A DNA stretch of 20,254 nucleotides, taken from NCBI GenBank assembly GCA_045595725.1, contig JAZOAY010000003.1:1-20254 (forward strand), in the 5' to 3' direction. The notes below the pieces were generated by a model. It searched no databases, was not told the origin of the DNA, and worked only from the letters and a program-made list of their open reading frames with translations. The translations under genes and the position numbers were made by a program. This stretch comes from SIG575 sp045595725. Lineage in GTDB: Bacteria > Bacillota > Clostridia > Oscillospirales > Acutalibacteraceae. Of this stretch, positions 13,772 to 20,254 are shown piece after piece (the stretch's first letter is position 1; the number at the start of each line of letters is the position of its first letter).

Positions 13772-14624
13772 TATGTTCTTCCTCCTTTCTTGTTACTTTA
13801 TCAATGGCGTCGTCAAGTCCGTAATATATAATGTTGTCAAGTAATGACTTATATCTGTAATATTTAATCAATTCGTAAGCTTTTGCGAGTTCATCAGCGG
13901 TAATATTAAGCAGATATTCTGAATTCTGTCTTATTTTATCAAAATCTGCATCCGGATAGAGATTAATAAATATATTGAAACTACCTGACTTTTTATCTTT
14001 TTCAAGGTCATCGAGAGCATCACATAAATATATAAATCTGCCGAGACAATATCCGAAGCGATATGCTATTTCTTTTTGTGAAATATCAAATTGTGAGGAT
14101 ATAATCAGTCCCAATGATTTTGCAGAAGGATCTGCAGCAAGGTCAATTGAGTCTGAGTTTTTGCTTTCAAGCTCTTTTTGAATGCACATCTGTTTAGAGA
14201 TTTCCCGAGAAATTTCAGGATAAGAAGCAGATGCTTTCTTGTATTTTATTTTAAAGTATGGCAACATTAATGCACTTTGAACTTTTTTTAAAAATTGTCC
14301 GTCTTCAAAATTGTCACGAACTTTATGATAAGCGGTAATTATACTTATGGCTGAAGAAAATTCAAGAGCATCATCAGGTAATTTGCAACAGACACACTTT
14401 TTAAATCTGCAGAAAGAACAGTGAGATTTTTCATACTGAGCATCTTTTTCTTTAGCTGCAAGTAAAAAGACAGACAGTAGTGTGAAATCATAATTCAATA
14501 TAAATCTTGAAAAAGGTCCGTAAGTTTTACCGAGTTGTTTGCAAAGAGAACAGTAAATTCCTTTATACATTTCATATTCTTTAAACTTCAGTTCAGGTTT
14601 ATGAATTTTTACGTAACCGAACAT
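13755..14624 (-). CDS. DUF5685 family protein
   Basis: This is a mostly alpha-helical protein of 289 residues of unknown function. It has an N-terminal CX2C (Cys25, Cys28 in YCSLC) and a second cysteine cluster (Cys69, 72, 77, 79, 80), which could bind Zn or an iron-sulfur cluster. Two acidic motifs stand out, DNFED (104-108) and DALDDLEKD (202-210), spaced as in class I isoprenoid synthases. The second lies after GRFIYLC, a context like the second Asp motif of phytoene/squalene synthases. That relation is my inference and is weak. The start ATG has GGGTGG 6 bases upstream. It overlaps the J-domain gene by 17 bases and leads a three-gene operon with it and the membrane protein. Confidence 0.85.
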   Translation of the reverse strand: MFGYVKIHKPELKFKEYEMYKGIYCSLCKQLGKTYGPFSRFILNYDFTLLSVFLLAAKEKDAQYEKSHCSFCRFKKCVCCKLPDDALEFSSAISIITAYHKVRDNFEDGQFLKKVQSALMLPYFKIKYKKASASYPEISREISKQMCIQKELESKNSDSIDLAADPSAKSLGLIISSQFDISQKEIAYRFGYCLGRFIYLCDALDDLEKDKKSGSFNIFINLYPDADFDKIRQNSEYLLNITADELAKAYELIKYYRYKSLLDNIIYYGLDDAIDKVTRKEEEHSEKPL

Positions 14625-14663
14625 AAATTACCACCCAATTCTTGCTATACAAACATATTTTAC

Positions 14664-14669
14664 ATTATA
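14664..14669 (-). promoter_or_regulatory. Possible -10 box for the DUF5685 operon
   Basis: A perfect TATAAT on the minus strand lies 40 bases before the DUF5685 ATG. No convincing -35 stands at the right distance (the best is ATGTTA with a 16-bp spacer), so only the -10 is proposed. Apart from the SDR terminator, the rest of 14625-14702 shows only AT-rich sequence. Confidence 0.4.
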
Positions 14670-14702
14670 ATCGGCATTATGTGATTAACATATTGTAAAT
14701 TT

Positions 14703-14736
14703 TAAAAATAAAACCCTGCTGAATTAACAGCAGGGT
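14703..14736 (-). terminator. Intrinsic terminator of the SDR/zinc-ribbon gene
   Basis: On the minus strand ACCCTGCTG (14736-14728) pairs perfectly with CAGCAGGGT (14721-14713) around TTAATT and is followed by TTTATTTTTA. It lies 15 bases after the stop of the upstream gene. Confidence 0.9.
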
Positions 14737-14750
14737 AAAACAAGCAAAAA

Positions 14751-16280
14751 TTAGTCTTTGAAACCTTCAAATCCTTTGAAGATTGCTTCTGTATAAACGT
14801 TGTCTTCGTCTTTGTCATGAAGGGGATACCAAACCTGTGCAAAGAAGGGATTGAGTTTTGCTTCTTTATCGTAATCCCAATGGAATTTCTTACCTTCACA
14901 GTCTGTGGGAAGTTCTGCAGGACACCAATGACCGCCTTTGAGAACAAGGTTTGCTGACATCATGAATTCATGACCGTGAGCACATTTCCACTTAATTGGT
15001 GTGTAGAAATCAACATATTCATCTTCAGTAGCGAGGCATTCACCGCCACGGAATTCAGCAGCTTTCCTAAGGTCATCAAGTGTGATGTCGGTAACTGCTT
15101 TAGATTCATCATAACCGTGATCAAGATATGTTCTTTCTTTTGTAGGACGTTCTGCATCAGGATTGTAATCTTTCCATGTGCCGATTTTATTGTATTCGTC
15201 CATTGAACCCCAGTAAGCTGTGATTCTGTCCTGAACTTTATTTTTAAGCCACCAGTTTGTACCGTAAATTTCTTCGTTTGAAAGTTTTTTCATGAAGAGT
15301 TTTACTGCAGGGGGACAAAGCTGTGCAAGGGGAGCAAGTTTCATCCAGCCGGGAGCCTGAGCTTTAAGGCCTGCGAAATATTCCTTAACAGGAACGTTTG
15401 CACGGAAGTGGAGATAATCATCAAGTACATCACTGTCAAGGTACCACTGACCATGGAAGTTACGAGTAATGAACCAATTACGGTCAAAGAGTTTTTCAAC
15501 TTTACCAACACCGAGTGCGCCGAGAAGAAGACATTCAAATTCATAGTTGGTGATTCTGTATTCGTCACCTGAACCGATGTTATAAAATCTTCTCCAGAAT
15601 TCTTCGGGAACGCTTTCATCACAGATATTTGCAAGAAGACGACCTGAATCTTCAACTGTTGCCCATTCAAGAACACCGTTAAGAGGAACGTGGAACATAA
15701 TAGGGTCAATGTTTTTAATGATTGCAGGATAGAGGATACCTGACTGACGGAGTGAAACCCAATGTTTCAGACCTGATTCAGCAAAGATCTGTTCAGCAAG
15801 AACTTTACTTGATGCATAATGGTCGTAGATACTGATTTTTATGGGGTCACCTGTACGAGCCCAATGGATAGGTGCGTTTCTGTCGCCTGTTTCAGCAACT
15901 GTACCGATGTAAACAACTCTGATATCGTCAGCGTTAGGCTGTGCTTTAACTGCGTTAACAATGTTTCTTGCAGCAGTTGTGTTAGTAACAACTGTCTTTG
16001 TCGGATAGTAGTCAGCGCTTGGTGAAACCATACCGCCTACATGAAGAACATAATCTGCACCTTCAACGCATTTAAGAACATCTTCATATTTTGTAAGGTC
16101 GCCCCATACGAGTTTAACTGCAGGATCGCCTTCGTAAGCAGCAAATTTTTCTCTGTTTTTTTTGCTGCCTCTGTTAAGAAGAACAATGTTGAACTGATCT
16201 TTCTTAGCGTAGAGTTCTTTGAAGCCTGCCCAGCCCATGTTACCTGATGAACCGGTCAGGAATACGGTTTTTTTAGACAT
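14751..16280 (-). CDS. NAD-dependent epimerase/dehydratase (extended SDR) with zinc-ribbon-like C-terminus
   Basis: The N-terminal Rossmann domain has the dinucleotide motif TGSSGNMG (9-16), an acidic site in WGDLTKYEDV, and the catalytic pair Tyr155/Lys159 in YASSK. The family usually oxidises or epimerises a nucleotide-sugar or free sugar derivative. The extended-SDR part seems to end near residue 310. Residues about 310-425 are unassigned. Near the end is a zinc-ribbon-like segment (KCAHGHEF with Cys433, GGHWCP with Cys453, Cys461), in which the usual last CxxC is incomplete (CPAE). At 509 residues it is far longer than a plain SDR (about 320). The ATG has AAAGGGG 9 bases upstream. It forms a single-gene transcription unit with its own promoter and terminator. 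The substrate is not known. Confidence 0.88.
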   Translation of the reverse strand: MSKKTVFLTGSSGNMGWAGFKELYAKKDQFNIVLLNRGSKKNREKFAAYEGDPAVKLVWGDLTKYEDVLKCVEGADYVLHVGGMVSPSADYYPTKTVVTNTTAARNIVNAVKAQPNADDIRVVYIGTVAETGDRNAPIHWARTGDPIKISIYDHYASSKVLAEQIFAESGLKHWVSLRQSGILYPAIIKNIDPIMFHVPLNGVLEWATVEDSGRLLANICDESVPEEFWRRFYNIGSGDEYRITNYEFECLLLGALGVGKVEKLFDRNWFITRNFHGQWYLDSDVLDDYLHFRANVPVKEYFAGLKAQAPGWMKLAPLAQLCPPAVKLFMKKLSNEEIYGTNWWLKNKVQDRITAYWGSMDEYNKIGTWKDYNPDAERPTKERTYLDHGYDESKAVTDITLDDLRKAAEFRGGECLATEDEYVDFYTPIKWKCAHGHEFMMSANLVLKGGHWCPAELPTDCEGKKFHWDYDKEAKLNPFFAQVWYPLHDKDEDNVYTEAIFKGFEGFKD

Positions 16281-16319
16281 AATTATCTGCCCCTTTCATG
16301 TGTAAAATCATACATATGC

Positions 16320-16348
16320 ATTTTAACATTTTTTATAATAAATTGCAA
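16320..16348 (-). promoter_or_regulatory. Promoter of the SDR/zinc-ribbon gene
   Basis: On the minus strand TTGCAA (16348-16343), a 17-bp spacer and TAAAAT (16325-16320), preceded by TGT as an extended -10. The predicted start is near 16313, about 33 nt before the ATG. The stretch 16349-16410 is AT-rich with nothing recognisable. Confidence 0.75.
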
Positions 16349-16410
16349 TGATTTTTTAAGTTTTTTTAATAATTTAATGTAATAAAACAAAAATAACAAT
16401 TTTGTTGAAT

Positions 16411-16437
16411 AAATAAAAACGACAGATTTCTCTGTCG
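16411..16437 (-). terminator. Intrinsic terminator of the aconitase-icd-rex-DUF6807 operon
   Basis: On the minus strand CGACAGA (16437-16431) pairs perfectly with TCTGTCG (16426-16420) around a GAAA tetraloop and is followed by TTTTTATTT. It lies about 24 bases after the DUF6807 stop codon. Confidence 0.9.
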
Positions 16438-16460
16438 CTTTTAGTGTTATTGATTTGATT

Positions 16461-17498
16461 TTAGTTATTAATATTGTATAAAAGGAATCTTTCTTTAACG
16501 TCATCAGCATTATTGTTGAAAAAACAAAGTCTGTATGAGTAAGTGAGACTTTCTTTTTCTTTAATTTTAAGTCCGCCTCTGAAAAAAAGATTATTAGCTG
16601 CAAAAAGACCGTAGTTTCTGATATGCCAGCATGTGGGATAACGCTCGTTTTTCTCGTTATCAAAAACAGCAATGGCACAATCTTCTCCATCAAGTTTTCC
16701 GCCATAAATACACCACTGAGCACTTTTACTCCAACATTCTTCTTCACCGCAAGCTCCGTAAGAGTTTTTCATATATCCGCCATGGTCAACATCTATGGCT
16801 TCATTTACTCTTACACCAAGAGGACCTGCTTCTTTTGTGTTTCCGAAAACAACATCACCGTAAGTTGCAGTAAAAGTTACATCAATATCTACATATCTGC
16901 ATTCCTCGCTCTGATTATAAACGGTTGTTTTTCGTTTTTCATCAACAAGCCTGTTGCCGTCTTTGTCAAGCCAGATATTGTCAGCTTCAAAAGATGAAAA
17001 CGCAGAACCGCAAACAATGTTGCAAGGTTTTCCTTTTCGGATGTATCCGCTGTTTTCGGGTTCATTCCATAGGTCAACACCGTTAACGTCACCAACACCG
17101 ATGAAGACCGAACGCTGATGAGGATGTTCTTTGTGATGAAGGTCAGGACGCGTGAAAGTATTTCCTGTTTTTGTATAAACAGGACCGAAAAAAGGTTTTT
17201 TTATTGAGTCGGGATATTGATATGACGAAAACAACGTTCCGTCAAAAAATATATCAAGTTTATCTTCTTTCTGAGCGAGAGAAATGTTACTGAAATCTTT
17301 TTCATCAGAAAGTGTCAACTCTGTATCTTTGCCTTTTTCAGCAGTAAGAATGATAACTATTCCGTCATCAAATTTTTGTGCAGGAAAAACATTACCGCTT
17401 TCATCTGTTGCACATGTGATACTGTCGGGGACATTTTCAACTTTTATGTAAATAGGTTCTTCTTTACAGTCTCTTACTGTTTTAACTGTTATTTTCAT
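16461..17498 (-). CDS. DUF6807 (PmoA-like) family protein
   Basis: The protein of 345 residues carries the family hallmark HPHQRSVFIGVGDVNGVDLW, close to the HPHHRG...GDVNGVDFW motif of the DUF6807/PmoA family. This is a beta-sandwich group commonly found in sugar and polysaccharide catabolic clusters. A later HGGY and the ending GLFAANNLFFRGGLKIKEKESL also fit. The biochemical role is not established; sugar processing is likely from context. There is no signal peptide, so it is cytoplasmic. The ATG has AAAGG 9 bases upstream and lies 17 bases inside the end of the isomerase/epimerase gene, so the two are translationally coupled. It is the last gene before the operon terminator. Confidence 0.88.
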   Translation of the reverse strand: MKITVKTVRDCKEEPIYIKVENVPDSITCATDESGNVFPAQKFDDGIVIILTAEKGKDTELTLSDEKDFSNISLAQKEDKLDIFFDGTLFSSYQYPDSIKKPFFGPVYTKTGNTFTRPDLHHKEHPHQRSVFIGVGDVNGVDLWNEPENSGYIRKGKPCNIVCGSAFSSFEADNIWLDKDGNRLVDEKRKTTVYNQSEECRYVDIDVTFTATYGDVVFGNTKEAGPLGVRVNEAIDVDHGGYMKNSYGACGEEECWSKSAQWCIYGGKLDGEDCAIAVFDNEKNERYPTCWHIRNYGLFAANNLFFRGGLKIKEKESLTYSYRLCFFNNNADDVKERFLLYNINN

Positions 17499-18309
17499 TG
17501 TTAAAAACCTTTCTCAGATAAACAATTGCATCTTTAATTTCGTTTGAAAAATTATCAAAGGAACTCTCAATTGAAACAGTTTTACTGTATGCACAATTAT
17601 TGAGAGCTTTTGCAAAACCTGCAATACACTCATTTTCCTCTAGCGTAGGACACGTCCTTGTCAGGGGATTATTGATATGTGTGTGGACAATTTCATCAAC
17701 AGTATCAGACAATACGGAAAAATCCTCTTTTTCAACGTACATGTGAAATATATCTGCAAGAATCTTAACATTGCTGAGATTAAGTTTTTTCACTAAATCA
17801 TATGCAGAACGAACCGTAGGAATGAAATTGCTTTCATGGTGGTTAAGAGGTTCAAGAGCAATGATTATATTGTGCTTTTTGGCAAGTTCATTGCAACGCA
17901 CAAGAAATTTTTCGATTTTTTTAAATCCTTCATCATAATTCATTGTGTCAGGAATTGTTCTTGCACCGCCACTTCCGAGAACAACAATTTCAGTTGAAAG
18001 TTTTTCCATTCTCCAAAGAGATTTTTCTACTCTCTGCCATAATTCAGGGGAATCATCAACAATTTTATATTCTGAGGGAATAAAACAGTTGCAGATTTTG
18101 ATTTTAACATTTTGCTCAATAACTTTCTCAAAATCCTCATCAGAAATATTCATGACAAGACCGACACTGCACTCTGCAAAGTCATAGCCTGCGTTTATAA
18201 TTTCTATTTCTCCCCATAACAAAACTTCAAAAGGGGAATAAGCTTTTTTGTCAGGTGCCTCAGGCATGAATGATGCACCGGGGATGCAACAACCGAACTT
18301 TACAGCCAT
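17482..18309 (-). CDS. Sugar phosphate isomerase/epimerase-like TIM-barrel protein (xylose isomerase-like family)
   Basis: This is a divalent-metal TIM barrel of the AP-endonuclease-2/xylose-isomerase-like superfamily. Metal-ligand motifs are seen in order: Glu in IALEPLNHHESN, Asp and His in ILADIFHMYVE, His in VHTHI, and Glu in VSIESSF. Length 275 is normal. Members interconvert ketoses or keto-inositols or act as sugar lyases or epimerases; the exact reaction cannot be read from sequence. The ATG is only 3 bases after the rex stop and uses GAGGAA within the last rex codons, so rex and this gene are translationally coupled. The DUF6807 gene overlaps its end, and these two probably act in one sugar pathway. 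Confidence 0.88.
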   Translation of the reverse strand: MAVKFGCCIPGASFMPEAPDKKAYSPFEVLLWGEIEIINAGYDFAECSVGLVMNISDEDFEKVIEQNVKIKICNCFIPSEYKIVDDSPELWQRVEKSLWRMEKLSTEIVVLGSGGARTIPDTMNYDEGFKKIEKFLVRCNELAKKHNIIIALEPLNHHESNFIPTVRSAYDLVKKLNLSNVKILADIFHMYVEKEDFSVLSDTVDEIVHTHINNPLTRTCPTLEENECIAGFAKALNNCAYSKTVSIESSFDNFSNEIKDAIVYLRKVFNNENNS

Positions 18310-18312
18310 ATA

Positions 18313-18960
18313 TTATTCCTCGCTCGCTTCCGCACTTTTTATTTGATAACTGAGAGTCAGAAGACTGTCAGACAAATGAACATTTTCAACAATTGTATCA
18401 GGATAAACCGAAAGTATATCATAGTGTGAATAGTTCCAGAAACCTCTGATACCGCAGTTATAAAGCTGTTCGACAATTTTTGATGCAGCTTTTGTGGGAA
18501 CACAAACAATTGCTACTGTAGGTTTGTGGTGTGCACAGAAATCAGGAAGAGATTTAATTGAATAAATTTCTGTATTTTTGATTTTACCGCCGATAAGTTT
18601 CGGGTTTTCATCAAACGCACCTACAAGTTTAAAACCGCGACGTTCAAATTCCATGTGGCTTGCAATGGCGTGGCCAAGATTACCTGCACCTACAAGGATT
18701 ACATTGAGAGTGGTATCTACACCGAGAATTATGCCTATTTCTTCGTAAAGCTGTTCTACGTTGTAACCGTATCCCTGTTGACCAAAACCGCCGAAACAGT
18801 TAAGATCCTGACGTATCTGTGATGCAGTAAATCCCATCATTTTTGAAAGTTCACGGGAAGATATTCTTATAACTCCGTCATCTTTAAGCTTGCCGAGGAA
18901 TCTGTAATACCTCGGCATTCTTTTGATGACAGACATTGAAATGTTATTGCTTTTGGGCAT
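18313..18960 (-). CDS. rex: Redox-sensing transcriptional repressor Rex
   Basis: Rex binds DNA when NADH/NAD+ is low and releases it when NADH accumulates, controlling fermentation and hydrogen genes. The N-terminal winged helix (VIKRMPRYYRFL, ISSRELSKMMGFTASQIRQDL) is followed by the family's FGGFGQQGYGYNV hinge and a Rossmann domain with GAGNLG (91-96). The C-terminal end carries the family's domain-swap helix. An in-frame GTG at 18969 exists, but GAGGTG stands 6 bases before the ATG at 18960, so that start (215 residues) is preferred. It sits 15-25 bases after icd and immediately before the sugar isomerase, so it is probably co-transcribed with the aconitase-icd pair. A Rex-like site is seen at 12563-12580 in front of the hyd operon. 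Confidence 0.96.
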   Translation of the reverse strand: MPKSNNISMSVIKRMPRYYRFLGKLKDDGVIRISSRELSKMMGFTASQIRQDLNCFGGFGQQGYGYNVEQLYEEIGIILGVDTTLNVILVGAGNLGHAIASHMEFERRGFKLVGAFDENPKLIGGKIKNTEIYSIKSLPDFCAHHKPTVAIVCVPTKAASKIVEQLYNCGIRGFWNYSHYDILSVYPDTIVENVHLSDSLLTLSYQIKSAEASEE

Positions 18961-18984
18961 GTTTAACACCTCGTCTGAATAGTA

Positions 18985-20151
18985 TTATTTTCCGCTTTTT
19001 ACTGTTTCCATAACGTAGTTGCCGAATTCTTCACATGTGCAACCATTGTCACGTCCTGTGATTTTAAGTTTTGCATCTTCATACATGCAGTAATCAAGTG
19101 CTCTTTCAAGTGCATCGGCTTTGTCCTGTTTGCCGATGTGTGAAAGGAGCATAACAGAAGCTCTGAGCATTGAACAGGGGTCAGCATATTTGCCTCTGCC
19201 TTCTTTTATCATACGGGGAGCAGAGCCGTGGATTGCTTCGAACATTGCGTATTTTTTACCGATGTTTGCACTACCTGCTGTGCCTACGCCACCCTGAAAC
19301 TCTGCTGCTTCGTCAGTGATGATATCGCCATAAAGATTGGGAAGAATGAATACTTTGAACTGTGTTCTTCTTTTTGGGTCGATAAGTTTAGCAGTTGTGA
19401 TATCAATATACCATTCGTCTGTTGTGATTTCGGGGTAATCATTACCTATATTTTTACAGAGGTTAAGGAATTTACCATCCGTTGTTTTAATGATATTTGC
19501 TTTAGTGATGATTGAAACTCTGTCTTTTTTATTTCTGCGAGCATAATCATAAGCAAGTTTAGCAATTCTTTCTGTGCCTTCAGTTGTTGTAACAACGAAG
19601 TCCATTGCAAGCTCACCGTCAACATCGACACCTTTTGAGCCAACTGCATATGCGCCTTCGGTATTTTCGCGGAAGAATGTCCAGTCAATATTCTCTTCAG
19701 GAATTTTAACAGGTCTTACATTAGCGAAAAGGTCAAGAGCCTTTCTCATAGCAACATTGGCACTTTCGATGTTTGGAAGACCATCACCCTGCTGAGGAGT
19801 TGTTGTAGGTCCTTTAAGAATAACGTCACAAGCCTTAAGCTCTTCCATAACATCGTCGGGAATAGCTTTCATAACTGCTGCTCTGTTTTCAATTGTAAGA
19901 CCGTCAATGTACTTGAATTCAATTTTTCCTGCATCAACATCATCCTTAAGAATAAACTTAAGAACATTTGCTGCTTCCTTTGTGATGATGGGACCAATAC
20001 CGTCGCCACCACAAACACCAACAACTATCTTATCAAGTGATTTGAAATCCTTGAAATCCTTTGTTGATTTGATTTTTTGGTTACGTGCATCCTGCTCAAT
20101 GAGGAGCTGCTTGAATTTTGCGAGAGCATTTTCAATCTGTACTTCAGTCAT
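18985..20151 (-). CDS. icd: Isocitrate dehydrogenase (isocitrate/isopropylmalate dehydrogenase family)
   Basis: This beta-decarboxylating dehydrogenase most likely converts isocitrate to 2-oxoglutarate with NAD(P), feeding glutamate synthesis. Motifs in order: GGDGIGP, NIESANVAMRKALDLF and NVRPVK (substrate loop), FRENTEGAY, TKANIIKTTDG, LPNLYGDIITDEAAEFQGG, then SANIG and FEAIHGSAP (cofactor loop). The ANVRPVK context and the adjoining aconitase favour isocitrate over isopropylmalate. An N-terminal stretch of about 40 residues precedes the dinucleotide fold, a little longer than usual. The ATG overlaps the aconitase stop codon by one base (TAATG) and uses AAAGGAG 8 bases upstream, showing tight coupling. 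NAD versus NADP use is not assigned. Confidence 0.92.
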   Translation of the reverse strand: MTEVQIENALAKFKQLLIEQDARNQKIKSTKDFKDFKSLDKIVVGVCGGDGIGPIITKEAANVLKFILKDDVDAGKIEFKYIDGLTIENRAAVMKAIPDDVMEELKACDVILKGPTTTPQQGDGLPNIESANVAMRKALDLFANVRPVKIPEENIDWTFFRENTEGAYAVGSKGVDVDGELAMDFVVTTTEGTERIAKLAYDYARRNKKDRVSIITKANIIKTTDGKFLNLCKNIGNDYPEITTDEWYIDITTAKLIDPKRRTQFKVFILPNLYGDIITDEAAEFQGGVGTAGSANIGKKYAMFEAIHGSAPRMIKEGRGKYADPCSMLRASVMLLSHIGKQDKADALERALDYCMYEDAKLKITGRDNGCTCEEFGNYVMETVKSGK

Positions 20152-20254
20152 TAGTTATTCTCCTTTGTGTAGTCAAGTAAGCCGCCTGCGGTGAGAATTT
20201 CAACCTGTCTTTCTGAAACATCGCAAAGTCGGATCGTAGCCATGTCGTTCTGTG
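20151..20254 (-). CDS. Aconitate hydratase, C-terminal end only (5' end beyond window)
   Basis: From the right edge the minus strand is open to a TAA at 20153-20151. The last residues contain ERQVEILTAGGLLDYTKE, closely matching the EREREIILAGGLLNYTK ending of clostridial aconitases, which convert citrate to isocitrate. Only about 34 codons are visible, so the call rests on this tail plus the directly coupled isocitrate dehydrogenase gene. A related 3-isopropylmalate or homoaconitate hydratase is possible but less likely. Confidence 0.75.
   Translation of the reverse strand, partial: QNDMATIRLCDVSERQVEILTAGGLLDYTKENN

Noticed and set aside
1..20254. CRISPR arrays, insertion sequences, tRNA or rRNA genes, att sites.
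   Set aside because: No spaced direct repeats, transposase motifs, terminal inverted repeats or RNA gene signatures were seen on either strand.

Overview
This 20.3 kb window is low-GC, gene-dense DNA, apparently from an anaerobic member of the Clostridia, probably a gut or rumen type. The grounds are strong AGGAGG-type ribosome sites, AT-rich sigma-A promoters, [FeFe]-hydrogenase maturation genes, a Rex repressor and several plant-glycan hydrolases. I see no tRNA, rRNA, CRISPR array, insertion sequence or phage gene, and no gene-free stretch longer than about 180 bases.

Plus strand, 1-4768: a GH2 glycosidase whose 5' end lies outside the window, then a three-gene polar amino acid ABC importer (binding lipoprotein, permease, ATPase) with its own near-consensus promoter. 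The binding protein looks circularly permuted: the segment that normally ends the family sits at the N-terminus. A bidirectional terminator at 4797-4838 separates this half from the minus-strand genes, which fill the rest of the window.

Minus strand, read in the direction of transcription from the right edge. (1) Aconitase (3' end only), isocitrate dehydrogenase, Rex, a TIM-barrel sugar isomerase/epimerase and a DUF6807 protein are tightly packed and end at a GAAA-loop terminator. This joins the citrate-to-2-oxoglutarate branch and the NADH sensor to sugar-catabolic genes. (2) A single-gene unit encodes an extended SDR (NAD-dependent epimerase family) with a zinc-ribbon-like C-terminus; it has its own promoter and terminator. 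(3) A DUF5685 protein, a degenerate J-domain protein with a Cys-rich tail, and a six-helix membrane protein resembling an ECF S component. (4) A TM1266-type regulator followed by hydE, hydG and hydF: the full H-cluster maturation set, with no hydrogenase structural gene in view. (5) A DapA/NanA-type aldolase, a glycerophosphodiester phosphodiesterase and a GH27 alpha-galactosidase.

The most interesting regulatory DNA is upstream of the hyd operon. The promoter carries an 18-bp imperfect palindrome resembling a Rex operator over its -35. A leader of about 140 nt follows, with an intrinsic terminator directly before the Shine-Dalgarno site and upstream segments able to form a competing structure. 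This looks like an attenuator or riboswitch of a class I do not recognise. Because Rex is encoded about 6 kb away, a plausible picture is redox control of hydrogenase maturation at both initiation and elongation.
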